Shown here in pieces: positions 22,017-32,476 of a stretch of DNA of 64,000 bases. The first letter of the stretch is position 1; every line of letters begins with the position of its first letter. The stretch covers positions 36,479,667 through 36,543,666 of the forward strand of contig NC_088780.1 of assembly GCF_958450345.1 (NCBI RefSeq), given 5' to 3'. A program made the translations under genes and the position numbers. The notes under the pieces were generated by a model, which was not told where the DNA came from, did no database searches, and saw only the letters and a list, made by a program, of their open reading frames with translations. Origin of the DNA: Calliphora vicina. Its lineage: Eukaryota; Arthropoda; Insecta; Diptera; Calliphoridae.

Positions 22017-23198
22017 CCCTCCGTTATTCGCAACTGATCTGTTTGATACAGGCAAACATTTTTTAATCACCCCAAATTTTGAGCTATTTTTTGATAAAAT
22101 AATATTTTTACCAGTGTTTAAAAAACTAGACTATAAGTAGCAGTAGCAACGAAAAAACACAAGTAGTCTAGTTAAAAAATTAATAAAAACTCGGAGTCAA
22201 TCAATTACTACTACTACTGCTACCTACACATTTTGGTAGCAGTAGTTGTAGTAGTACCAATAAAAGAAAAATTTAAAAGTAGCAGAGTAATTTATTTTCT
22301 ATTGCTACCTTAAAAAAAAAGTTTTTATGTAGCAGAGTCATTAGTATTTTATTAATTCTGCTAATTTTAAAATTAGGAATAATAGAAGTAGCAGTTGAGG
22401 TAGTAGAAGAAGTAGCAGTTAAGTAGCAGTTGAAGTAGCAGCTAAGTACCAGTTGAGGTAGCAATAAAATAAGTCAAAAATAAAAATCTTCAGCCAAAAA
22501 AGTATATTTGTGTAAGTTGGTCGTGTTGTAAACAAAAGTTCGGCTTTTTTGTTATACACACAGACAACACCATCTTTCTGTTAGCAACACGAACAACTGA
22601 GACGAATAAAAACGAATAATTCTTTTAAACACTCTCAAAACAAAAACAACATACAGTGTTTAATTCTGTAAATTTTGGTGTTATGACTGAAGATCTTCTT
22701 TTTTGACTACTTTTATTGCTAAGTACCTTAACTGCTGCATCAACTGCTACTTAACTGCTACCTTATTTCTAAATAATAAAAATTAAAACTCGATATAGAG
22801 CAATAGCAATGATTTGTATTTTTATGCTACTACTTCATTTACAATTCATGTTTTATTACTACTGCTCTGTTAAGAGTTTCATATTTTGAAGGTAGCAGTA
22901 GTTTTAAAAAAAAAAACAAGAAAACGAAACAAGAGAACTGCTACGGCTACATACACTTTTTTGAAGCAGTAGTTGTAGCAACAGTTAAAAATTTGTTAGT
23001 TATCGTAGCTTTTTAAACACTGATTTTTACTGCAATTTTTTTTTGTATTACTCTTTTAAATACATTGTATTTAATATTGTTTTTATGTTTTCGAAATAAA
23101 AAGTGAAGAGATTATTTTCAAACGCGCCTTTTTTTATTGATATCAATTTGATACATTGCGACTAGTCTCGATTGAAAATGATTGCGACTAACGGAGGG
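22017..23198. mobile_element. piggyBac-type MITE nested in the hAT
   Basis: TTAA stands on both sides (22013-22016, 23199-23202). The left end reads CCCTCCGTTATTCGCAA and the right end is its complement with one change (TTGCGACTAACGGAGGG read on the + strand gives the TIR CCCTCCGTTAGTCGCAA). After subtracting the inner hAT-type insertion it is about 263 bp. It lies between two parts of the hAT remnant, so it inserted after that element. Confidence 0.85.
22112..23022. mobile_element. hAT-type MITE nested in the piggyBac-type MITE
   Basis: Inverted termini start CAGTGTTTAAAAA, with ATTTTTAC duplicated at 22104-22111 and 23023-23030. It is 911 bp and is filled with GTAGCAGTAG/CTACTGCTAC-like short repeats in both orientations (22135-22260, 22380-22460, 22860-22985). 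No transposase was found. It is the innermost and youngest of the three elements here. Confidence 0.88.
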
Positions 23199-24103
23199 TT
23201 AATAACGTGGTCTTGGGGAATTACACAATAAAGGGAATCTGTCCAAAGTTTGATATCATTGTCAGTAAACGTGGCTAATTTGAAGTCAGGCAGTGCATGA
23301 TTGACGTATTTATAAATACGCAAAAAGTTTATTACCATGTTAGTAAAAGATGTTCAACGATAATCAAAATCAGGTATAAGACAAACTCCATGCTTTTCTT
23401 GCAACAAAACGTTAGTTTGCAATATTTGTGTTTATCATTCGATTTATTAAATATTTTGCAACACTTACGTACGCGGTTCATAACATCACTTATATACATA
23501 TATTTTAAAATAATGGCTTTCATCTATTTCAATGTAATCATTATAAATGTCATCCACAATATCACTTTCTGCGACCGTTTCAAAATCACATTCTCCATCA
23601 CATTCAACTCTATTTTAATCTAAGTAAAAATTTTGGTTCTTAATTGCGATTCTTCTAATATTTCGCCAGCTAAATAACAAATATTTTATTCAGTACCTTT
23701 TATCTTCATTGGTTCAAGTCCTAAGTTAATTTTGAAAGATTTGTATTCAGAATTGTAACTTCTTGCAGTATTATTTATATACTTATAGAAGGAGCTATAG
23801 GCACACTAATCTACAGTGATCGAAAGTCCCTTTGTCTTTAGTTATTTGTCGAATTTCAGAAACAATACAATTTTTGTGAGTCACTATTACTTATTTAAAT
23901 TATTATTATTAAAAATTTTTAATAATTTAATAATTTTAAATATATATGAACACTTATTCGTTTTATTCAATTATTCTACATAAAATTGTTCGAACTATTC
24001 GTTATTCGAAAATGTCCCTTTTTAAATTGTTTGAATAATTATTCGTAAGAAATTATTCGATTAATCGAACGATCATTAGTCGATTGAATACCCTATTATA
24101 TAC

Positions 24104-24478
24104 CCTCCACCAAAGCATTATTTAAGAAAATTTAAGAAAAAAAGTGTTGGTGAAAAATAATTTTTGGTTTTAAAATAATGTGAACATTTTCTCGATTTTA
24201 AACAGCTTTGAAAATTGAATTGCAACTGACAAAGGGACTCACGGCTATATTGACACTGCTATCTGTAGCGATGCAGAACATAAAGGGTTTTCTAATAGGG
24301 ATTTACATATTGTTGAACACAAATGTGTCGAATTGGCTTTCATTTACTCATTTTGTTTTGCCAAATCATAATGGATGGATATATATAGTTGAACAACACA
24401 TGAAAATTATAAAATTGTTTTTTCAAAATTTTTCTGTTCGGGTAATGTCCCCAGAACTACGCTCATTTTATGGTTAGT
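24104..24478. repeat. Remainder of the DINE-like host repeat
   Basis: It continues CCTCCACCAAAG from the hAT insertion point. Further on, CTCGATTTTAAACAGC and ACGGCTATATTGACACTGCT match, in degraded form, blocks of the 15.35-15.55 kb repeat. The 89-codon frame over it (24208-24477) is not a gene. Confidence 0.4.
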
Positions 24479-24479
24479 C

Positions 24480-24695
24480 CATTTCTGAATGAATGCGTAT
24501 GTCAACTAAACAAAATTGTGGAATTTTGGACGATATCAATTCACATGAGATCCTAGAGCGTCCAATGCGACTCGAAAAAGTCACTGTTTTAGTGTAGGTT
24601 TTGGGCTGGCCAGCCTATGAGGGCATGTTCAAAGTACGAGGAGGTGATGTGAACTGGCCACCGATATCATGCGATTTGACATTTGCATTGGGATT
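24480..24695 (+). pseudogene. Tc1/mariner-superfamily transposase scrap
   Basis: Frames on the + strand give FWMNAYVN-like and NSHEILERPMRLEKV (about 24492-24590), then GDVNWPPISCDLTF (24643-24684). These are segments from the middle and late catalytic core of the transposase group also seen at 41.4, 49.4 and 63.3 kb (AHF..NGYVNKQN, then NWP.RS.DLTP.D). The material between them, which would include the second catalytic Asp, is shortened. It is abutted directly by a mariner fragment of a different group. Confidence 0.6.
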
Positions 24696-24696
24696 T

Positions 24697-26215
24697 ACTG
24701 GGTGCTACTCAATCAGCAATTTCAAAGCATTTGCGAGCAGCCGGATTCATGCACAAGCAGGGAAATTGAGTACCATACGAATTGAAGCCGAGAGACCTTG
24801 AAATACGATTCTACATGTCCGAAATGATGCTTGAACTATAAAAAATGGATCCATTAGGATAACGCGAAGCGTAAGAGATTGTGGGTGAAGCCCGGCTAAT
24901 GAGACGAATCGAAACCAAAGCCATATACCCATGCCGCTAAGATAATTCTCTGTATTTGGTGGGACCAAAAGGGTCCTAACTATTATAAGCTATTGAAATC
25001 TGGCCAGACTATCACAGGGAACTTGTATCGAATGCAACTGATTCGTTTGAAGCGAGCATTAGAAGAAAAACGTCACACATGAAACCGTAATATTCCATCA
25101 TAAAAATCGGCCACATTATGCAATACCTGTTAAAAACTATTTATAATGAAGATGTTTCGAAGTATCGCCTCACCCGCCTTATAGTCCAGACCATTCCCCG
25201 TCTAACTACTATTTTTTCGATTGATTCAGCACGTTCCACAGAGGGATTTTGGTGTCAAAAAGTCAATTTTTCAAACACTCAATTTTAAAAATCAAATGAT
25301 GCAGTTTTGTAGAGAAATGTTTAAAGATGAAATGTACACTTATAGTTTTAAGAAAAATTTTATTTTATTTTTAAAAAATTTAAGTAAAGTTCATGCAAGG
25401 GTGTTAGAAAAAATTTACTTATATTTGCACGCAATTCAGTGGTTTATATATGTATAATTTTCCTAATAATACCATTTACCTTTAAAATATTTTAAAAATA
25501 TAACATTTCTACAAAAACACAAAAAAAAAAAAAGTATGGGGATATCTAAACCGTTAAGGAGATATGCCCAAATCTATAAGTCTCTAAAAATTATTATATT
25601 TTTGATTTTCCATGGAGAAAAAAAATGTAGCCCCACTTTCCCCCAAGCTGTTTCTATAATAAAATGAAAGTTGGGAGTGTCTTGTTTCGATTAAACGAAA
25701 AAATAGTTTTCGGAAGTTTTCGGAACAGGATGAAAACTTAAAATTTTTTGTCGAATAATAAACGAAATATCATAAAAATTCTAATCTATGTATGGGTTTC
25801 GTGGGCAGTGGGCATGGACGATTTTATTGAAACTCGGCATAAGTTCTTGTTTTGTTTCAGAAAATATATGTACCAAATTTCTAGACTTTTACTTGGATAG
25901 GAAAAATTTTATGCGAAAAAATCCATTTGGACTGTATGGGCAGTGGGCGTTGGGCGTGGTCGATTTTGATAAAATTTTATTTTTTTCTTAGTTAGGTCCA
26001 TATAATTCTCTGTGCCAAATTTCAGCGCTCTGCGACCACTGCTTATAATTTGTGCGTTCTCTCTGGGCTACAGTACACTTTGGAACAGAGTATTCGAAAT
26101 TGTCTTGATTCGTTCTTGGCCACAAAAGATGAGCAGCTATTTTGGCTTGGAATCCATATGTTGCCAGAAAGATGGGAAAAGGTCATAGGCCAATACTTTG
26201 AATAAATTTATATTG
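24697..26215 (+). pseudogene. Mariner transposase remnant, interrupted at 25.2-26.1 kb
   Basis: It begins inside the HTH region (AISNF..FASSRIHAQAGKLS, about 24712-24772) and continues through ERP..ILHVRNDA and RLWVKPG-like, IILCIWWDQKGPNYYKLLKS (about 24937-24995) and GNLYRMQLIRLKRALEEKRH (about 25020-25078). It stops near 25231. After the inserted element it resumes with LDSFLATKDEQLFWLGIHML and PERWEKVIGQYFE, ending at a stop near 26205. A right terminal region (TATTTTTAAGACATACGCCCAATA, about 26261-26284) follows and resembles the mariner ends at 2941 and 36394. The 5' part is truncated where the Tc1-like scrap begins. Confidence 0.8.
25237..26054. mobile_element. CAC-ended element with 5-bp TSD (copy A)
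   Basis: CGTTC is duplicated at 25232-25236 and 26055-26059, and removal rejoins the mariner frame. The outermost bases read CACAGAG on the left and, inverted, CACAAAT on the right. CAC termini with a 5-bp TSD fit the Transib group, but the TIRs are short and poor, so the class is tentative. A second copy lies at 48985-50878. Inside are GGGCAGTGGGCGTTGGGCGT and similar lines; the 78- and 67-codon frames here have no recognised homology. Confidence 0.7.
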
Positions 26216-26289
26216 TACAAATGTTTCAAAATAAAAACTAAAAATTTTTAAAAATTTTGTATTTTTAAGACATACGCCCAATATAAAAA

Positions 26290-27240
26290 CCGACTTCGCT
26301 CAGGAAAGATTTCTTTCATTGATTTGTGCGTACAGTGCAATATTCTGAGCATGCTGGATATCTTGGACCAGTAATAAGGGCTCGGTGATAAAGCTAAGCG
26401 TTAAGATATTCACCTTATCATATATTGTTAATTTTGTGTGTCATTACAATGTTACCTTAATTTTACAATAGGGATTTTATAACCATCTTGCGAGTGTATA
26501 TTTGCCGAATGGTATTATTTCGTTATCACTTTAGCACTTAATTATTCCAAGTTGTAGTAGGATTTCAAGAATGCACCACGTTGTTATATGTCCTAGATTT
26601 CAGTTCTTGCTTCTTTTTTTCTTATTTTTAGAAGATTTGTTTCGAATATTCTATTTGCGTTGTCATTTTATGGGTTTCATATAGGATTTTATAAGGTCGG
26701 CAGCATTTATAATGGTTGAAGAACATTTTGTGTATTTAAACAAAATGCTGTCAATAAAATTGGATTATAGCTTGGCCATTTTTAACCAATTTTGCAGAGT
26801 TTTAGAAACATATTTCAAATACATATCGATACATGATGTGTGTCTGTAAGAGATTTCAGAAAACTTATTTCAATAATTTTACAGACATCGTTATATCGAC
26901 TTACATAAGATAATGAAAAACCTAAAATCTATCCATCGATTAAAATTTAAAAGTTTCGGATTGTTGGAGATTGGGCTGAAGAATAGATTCGGTTCTGAAA
27001 GAAAAATATTTAAGTCGGACAATAATGATTTTCATGATTTTAAAAAAATCAAAAAATTCACTGGTGTTTACTCACTTTTGAGGCAGTGTGTATAAATATT
27101 CGTAATAGAGGTTTAATTGAAAATTGTTGATATTACAAATTGAATGACAAATCTATTTATACTTAGTTTTAGAAAACTCATTAAAGTTTGCCACTAATAT
27201 TACATATATAATTAGAAATACAAAGTTAAATTATTATAAA
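26290..27240. other. AT-rich DNA, no gene recognised
   Basis: No coding content recognised. Open frame 26913-27095 is basic and low-complexity and resembles nothing known. Confidence 0.45.
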
Positions 27241-27254
27241 TTTAGATATTCAGT

Positions 27255-27646
27255 TGCTTTATTAGAATCATTGAATTGTGTAATAATAAATCCAATATGA
27301 AATAATTACTATATTTATTAAAAAGTTTTTCTAAAGCTAAATTTAAATACAGAAATAATAACAATTTTCACATATAAATTTACATAGATAAATATTTATA
27401 ATCCACAATAATTTAAATGCAGATTAAAAGGTTATTATAATTAGTAAATATGCACATATATGAAAATAATTACATTTATTTTATTTTAATTCTATAATTT
27501 TCAAAAATGTAATTTTATTTCATTTAAATTATTGTTGTTTTAATAATGAGTTTTCCGTAAAGTTTAACAAAATAATATTATGAGATTTAATAGACTCCTT
27601 AAGTGATAATTCCTTAAACCAAATCGACTAAATTGGCATTTTTTTT
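27255..27646. repeat. Left member of a direct-repeat pair flanking the mariner nest
   Basis: From ATTGAATTGTGTAATAATAA to CGACTAAATTGGCATTTT this stretch aligns with 36400-36735. Long shared blocks include AATAATAACAATTTTCACAT, ACATAGATAAATATTTATAA and TCCACAATAATTTAAATRCA. It ends exactly where the mariner begins. Confidence 0.7.
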
Positions 27647-27834
27647 TATTGGTAGTACGACTTAACAATGCGAAATTTACAATAGAAGTCGTATCCCTTG
27701 AAAGCGGATTTTGTCATCAATAACTTATATGTAATTTTGAAGGATACAAATCTGTCATTTATTTTCACTTAGTTATTGAACATTATAGGAAAGTTTTGCA
27801 TTAGTTCTTAAATTTGAAAAAAGCGCCTAGTTTG

Positions 27835-28221
27835 AAGACCAGGAATTTCTGGCATTACTCCACGAAGATAGTTGTAAAACTCAACAAGATCTTACCAAAT
27901 GATTAGGAGCTACTCGGGCAGCAATTTCAAAATGTTTGCAAGCAACTGCATTCATCCAAAGTCAAGGAAATTGGATACAATAAGAAGAGATGACGAGATA
28001 CCTTGAAAGACAATATTGTATGTCCGAAGTGATTCTTCAACGCTATAAAATAAAATCAGTTTTGCACCGAGTCATTACTTGCGATCCATTATTTCAACCC
28101 GTTGCAATAACACGAGATCGTTTGTAAATCCCGGCCAACCAGCAAAATCGACACCAAATCTGACCAGTACATCAAAGGGAACCTGTACGGATTACAACTG
28201 ATTCGTCTGAAGCGAGCATTG
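27835..28221 (+). pseudogene. Mariner transposase remnant, 5' part
   Basis: Frames on the + strand read LGATRAAISKCLQATAFIQS then QGNWIQYE (27901-27980), the second HTH and the GNWVPYEL landmark. Then come RSDSST and SFAPSHYLRS-type remnants of the first catalytic block, and VNPGQPAKSTPN (about 28122-28160). At that point the element jumps to GNLY..QLIR (about 28176-28205), deleting the WWDQKG region, and is cut by the insertion at 28222. The DEK codon is not intact. Confidence 0.7.
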
Positions 28222-28922
28222 CACTGTGGTTCCAAATCAAAATCTAGGTGGACAAAATTATGAAAATCGGTATCTTCAGAATTTGGAAAAACTAAGTTTT
28301 TTCGGAAGCTGACAATCTGCTCTCCACCAATACAAATGGGTTTTTTCAATTGGACATTTCATTTTCTCGAAGGAAGCGCCAGAAGTTCAACAAATTTTGA
28401 ATAATATTTTCGTTAACTTTTTTTAATATTTTACAGCTTTACTAAATTAAATATATCTCAATTGTTTTACCATATAGAAATTCGTACTTCAAAACATAGA
28501 TAAACATTGATATAGGCTTTTATTAAGTGTATTTCTTATATTTATGGGCCTCTTCATTTTCCTGTTATAGTCCTTTCAATTTGGGTCTCAAATATACTGA
28601 TATTTTTTTTTTCTAATATGTTATATAGCTTGCCAAAAAAAAGACCGTCGAAGCCCGTCCAATGACTATATACATCATTTAAAGAAACTTCTGGGGAATG
28701 TCTTTGTAAAAAAATTGTAGCCGCCAGCACCCGCCGAAATACTTCTTTTTAATTTTTACGGAATGGAATTTTTAGAAATATTTCTTTATATATTATTGAT
28801 TTTTATATATCTAGACCCTACTGTAACTAGAAATATAGTAAATAGATCTTTTTAAAAAATTAGTTTTAGAAACACATGAAAACGTTTTTTTTTAACCCTT
28901 AAATGCATGATTTTTACTTTTA

Positions 28923-31292
28923 TCTATATATATAAAAGTGAATGTGTGTCTGTATGTATGTATGTTTATTATTATTAGTTTGGTATATTTATATATTTAT
29001 GTATGTCTGGAAGGAGCTATAGGCTACTTTTTGTTTTGAAATTTTAAGTGGGCGTGGTACCTCCCATACAAAGTTAATTTTAAAAATCTAATATTTAGGA
29101 AACTATAATAGCTATAGTCCTCAAATTTTGCATGAGCAATTCCACTGTTTGTTTAAATATTTGCGGCAAAAATGGGAGTAGTAGCCACAGAGGGCGAGGC
29201 ACCTCCCATATGATGATTATTTAAAAAATCTAATATATGGGGATACAATAAGAGATAGAATCCATACATTTTGTACGGATCAATTTTAATATTTTAATAA
29301 CTTATTACCTATTGTTCTTAGCAAAATGTGTCCCAAATAGTATAGATAGCTATTTCTTCGATCTTTCGAAAAAAAATATTTAAAAAAAAAAATAAAAAAT
29401 TTTTAATATTTTTTTTCCGAAATCAAAAACTTTTTTGACTTTTTTTTAAAATTTGTTCTCTTTTTTTTTTTTTTTTTTTTTTTTTCTTAAAATAAAGTTT
29501 AGATATTTTCCTTGAACACCTACTTGGTCGCTTAGTGGGATGCGAGTGGGATATCTATCAAAATAAATATTTTGTAACTCAAAACATAAAATTTTTGACT
29601 TTTTTTGCAAAATCAAAAACTTTGTTGACTTTTTTTTTTCAAAATGGACCCTTTTTTAATCTTTTTTTTTTAGGTCAAACAAAAGCTTAGATATTATCCT
29701 TGAAGACCCTTTTGGTCGCTTAGTGGGATGCGAGTGGGATATCTATCAAAATAAATATTTTTTAACTCAAGACTTACAATTTTTGACTTTTTTTTTTGCA
29801 AATACGATTTTTTTTCCAAATGGACCCTTTTTTTAAAATTTTTTTTGTAGTCAAAAGAAAGCTTAGGTCCATTCCTTTAAGATATTTTTAGTCCCTTAGT
29901 GGGATGCGAGTGGGATATCTATCAAAATAAATATTTTGTAACGCAAGACATACAATTTTTTAATTTTTTTTTGCAAAATCAAAATTTTTTTCCAATATGC
30001 GCCCTTTTTTAATTTTTTTTTTTTGCTCAAAAGAAAGCCTAGGTCCATTCCTTTAAGATATTTTTAGTCCCTTAGTGGGATGCGAGTGGGATATCTATCA
30101 AAATAAATGTTTTAACACAAAAATTGTATGTCTTGAGTTACAAAACATTTATTTTGATATATATCCCACTCGCATCCCACTAAGCGATCAAAACCATCTT
30201 AAAGGAATAGGCCTAAGCTTTCTTTATAGCAAAAAAAAAAAATTACAAAAAGGGCCCATTTTAAAAAAAAGTCAAAAAAGTTTTTGATTTTGCCAAAAAA
30301 TCAAAAATTGTATATCTTGAGTTACAAAATATTTATTTTGATAGATATCCCACTCGTATCCCACTAAGGGACCTAAAATATCTTAAAGGAATGGACCTAA
30401 GCTTTCTTTTGACTAAAAAAAAATTTTTAAAAAAGGGCCCATTTTGAAAAAAAATTCGAATTTGCAAAAAAAAAGTCAATAATTGAATGTCTTGAGTTAC
30501 AACATTTTTATTTTAATAGATATCCTACTCACATCTTCCTAAGTGACAAAATAGGTCTTAAAGGAAAAGACCTAAGCTTTCTTTTGAGCAAAAAAAAATT
30601 TTTAAAAAAAAGTCCCATATTGGAAAAAAATTTCGATTTTGCAAAAAAAAATTAAAAAATTGTTACAAAATATTTATTTTGATAGATATCCCACTCGCAT
30701 CCCACTAAGTGACTAAAAATATCTTAAAGGAATGGACCTAGGCTTTCTTTTGAGCAAAAAAAAAAATTAAAAAAGGGCCCATATTGGAAAAAAATTTTGA
30801 TTTTGCAAAAAAAAATTAAAAAATTGTATGTCTTGCGTTACAAAATATTTATTTTGATAGATATCCCACTCGCATCCCACTAAGGGACTAAAAATATCTT
30901 AAAGGAATGGACCTAAGCTTTCTTTTGACTACAAAAAAAATTTTAAGAAAAGGGCCCATTTGGAAAAAAAATCGTATTTGCAAAAAAAAAAGTCAAAAAT
31001 TGTAAGTCTTGAGTTAAAAAATATTTATTTTGATAGATATCCCACTCGCATCCCACTAAGCGACCAAAAGGGTCTTCAAGGATAATATCTAAGCTTTTGT
31101 TTGACCTAAAAAAAAAGATTAAAAAAGGGTCCATTTTGAAAAAAAAAAGTCAACAAAGTTTTTGATTTTGCAAAAAAAGTCAAAAATTTTATGTTTTGAG
31201 TTACAAAATATTTATTTTGATAGATATCCCACTCGCATCCCACTAAGCGACCAAGTAGGTGTTCAAGGAAAATATCTAAACTTTATTTTAAG

Positions 31293-31325
<33 letters not shown>

Positions 31326-31889
31326 CAAATTTTAAAAAAAAGTCAAAAAAGTTTTTGATTTCGGAAAAAAAATATTAAAAATTTTTTATTTTTTTTTTTA
31401 AATATTTTTTTTCGAAAGATCGAAGAAATAGCTATCTATACTATTTGGGACACATTTTGCTAAGAACAATAGGTAATAAGTTACATGGATAAGAAAAAAC
31501 CCCTGTTTGACCAAATTGTCAAAATTTTACCCCCTATAACTCAGAGAGTTCTCGACCGATGTTGTTGAAAAATTGTGTCTGAGTTACTATCCAATAGAGC
31601 TAACCTTGGTGCAAATTTCATCCCGATCGGAAGACATCGATTTCAAAAGTTGGTTCACTTGACATGAAATGCCCCATATATATAAAAGTCAATGTGTGTT
31701 TGTTTGTATGATTGTTTGCGTATTTGTGATGGCACTCGAATTACAGTAAGGCAATTAATGAACAACAAATTTGCGGACTAAATCTAGAAAATCCATGTTT
31801 TTCACATGAACAGAAACTAATTTTAGATAGACTAAATATATTGTAAATCTTTACGGTACGGGTAGCGAAGCACACCGGGTTTTAGCTAG
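28923..31889 (+). mobile_element. Helitron-like element, unit 1
   Basis: The left end TCTATATATATAAAAGTGAA follows an A, and the right end AGCACACCGGGTTTTAGCTAG precedes a T. TC..CTAG ends inserted between A and T without TSD are Helitron rules, and a TATATATAAAAGTGAATGTG-type 5' end is typical. A second 5'-like end (ATATATAAAAGTCAATGTGT, 31675) lies 215 bp from the right end, so a short Helitron with this 3' end may have acquired the long left part secondarily. No Rep/helicase was found. Most of its length is the foldback. Confidence 0.6.
29298..31493. repeat. Large foldback with 175-bp subrepeats, unit 1
   Basis: The arm 29298 to about 30110 is the near-exact reverse complement of about 30665-31493 (roughly 0.8 kb each). 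Each arm holds four subrepeats with the core TTAGTGGGATGCGAGTGGGA then TATCTATCAAAATAAAT, starting near 29533, 29716, 29896 and 30071. The spacer (about 30110-30665) holds three more cores in the orientation of the right arm. Long T and A runs lie between cores. No coding content: the 70- and 63-codon frames are readings of the repeat. Confidence 0.85.
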
Positions 31890-32435
31890 TTTTTCTATAA
31901 AATATCAAATCTTTAGTTGATTTTTATTTATTATATTTCATTTAGATTTAGTTTGATTTAGAATTTCGTTAGCAGAATCTTTACGTACTCCATCTGATTT
32001 TTCTGAATTAGAATCTAAATTAGTATCAAGCTTATAATCGTCTAAAATAAAGTGGAACTGGAATGTAGACAATTGGCAACAATATGCATTAAAGGGTTAA
32101 ATTTTTATTAACGATTTTTATATGTATATATAGACCCTACTGTAACTTGACAAAAAGTTTATATTGATATTTTAAACTTTTTTTGGAATCGGAGATACCA
32201 ATTCTATATAAAAAGAGCGCCAAATAATTTTGTCCACCTAGATTATGATTTGGAACCGCAGTGCATTGGGCGAAAAACGCCCTGACATGAACACGTAATA
32301 TTCGGCCACATGTTGCAATACCTGTTAAAAAGTATTTAGAATGAAGAATGAAGTATTTAGAAGTTTTGCTTCGCCCGCTTTATAGTCCAGACCATGCCCT
32401 GTCCAACTACTATTTGTTTCCATCGATGCAGAATT

Positions 32436-32476
32436 CTCTCGCGATATTGGCTCGATTCGTGCCAATATCGCGAGAG
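32436..32476. repeat. Hairpin at the duplication junction
   Basis: CTCTCGCGATATTGGC (32436-32451), a 9-base loop and the exact complement (32461-32476). In the second unit the first arm continues into TTGGCCTCAGAAGATGAG of the mariner, so the complementary arm is an inverted templated insertion created when the two units were joined. Confidence 0.9.

Larger units (their letters stand above)
21665..23640 (-). pseudogene. hAT transposase remnant with BED-finger-like start
   Basis: Read on the minus strand, about 23523-23332 gives a segment FNKSNDKHKYCKL..CCKKSMEF..EHLLLTW whose paired Cys and terminal His/Trp spacing resembles a decayed BED zinc finger, the N-terminal DNA-binding domain of hAT transposases. 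It continues NHALPDFKLATFTDNDIKLW (about 23300-23240). After the nested insertions come a stretch near FKIRINERHKKVLNTF (about 21910-21865) and FASQLFV (about 21780-21760). The catalytic core is not recognisable and many stops are present. Family assignment rests mostly on the TSD and ends; the domain reading is tentative. Confidence 0.55.
21446..24095 (-). mobile_element. hAT transposon, 8-bp TSD, carrying two nested insertions
   Basis: The ends are inverted repeats starting TAGGGTATTC, with TTATATAC duplicated at 21438-21445 and 24096-24103. The host is a dispersed repeat (CCGAATC..TTATATAC..CCTCCACCAAAG) that is restored when the element is removed. Subterminal zones are dense in AATTCGAATAATTCG-like repeats. 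Without the nested elements it is about 1.46 kb, so it is itself a decayed or internally deleted copy of a full hAT. Confidence 0.92.
28896..32096. mobile_element. piggyBac-type element holding the Helitron-like insertion
   Basis: TTAA (28892-28895) CCCTTAAATGCAT on the left and ATGCATTAAAGGG TTAA (32097-32100) on the right. Without the Helitron it is about 234 bp. On the minus strand 32040-31950 reads an acidic DDYKLDTNLDSNSEKSDGVR segment reminiscent of the acidic N-terminal part of piggyBac proteins; this reading is weak. The copy in the second unit runs about 32652-35857. Confidence 0.65.
28222..32263. mobile_element. Transib-like element, RSS-like ends, 5-bp TSD
   Basis: Inserted in the mariner, with CATTG at 28217-28221 and again after each right end (32264-32268, 36025-36029). 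The left end is CACTGTG (28222-28228), a 23-bp spacer, then ACAAAATTA (28252-28260). The right end, inverted, has CACTGCG, 23 bp and ACAAAATTA, and the first about 38 bp of both ends differ at only two positions. CACWRTG heptamer, 23-bp spacing to an A-rich nonamer and a 5-bp TSD are what is known of Transib termini and of the 23-RSS used by RAG1. No transposase was found: the unit is non-autonomous and mostly filled by later insertions. In the second duplicated unit the same right end is at 36024. Confidence 0.65.
28720..32462. repeat. 3.74-kb tandem duplication, unit 1
   Basis: From GCCGCCAGCACCCGCCG to TCGATTCGTGC this unit matches 32476-36223. Everywhere I compared, the two are identical except a T run (25 T at 29461, 30 T in unit 2). 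The unit starts inside the Transib-like element and ends in the 3' coding part of the mariner, so the duplication is younger than every insertion it contains. Confidence 0.93.

Noticed and set aside
23297..23623. 108-codon frame on the plus strand
   Set aside because: It lies inside the hAT element on the strand opposite the readable transposase fragments and is low-complexity Ile/Phe/Asn; a shadow.
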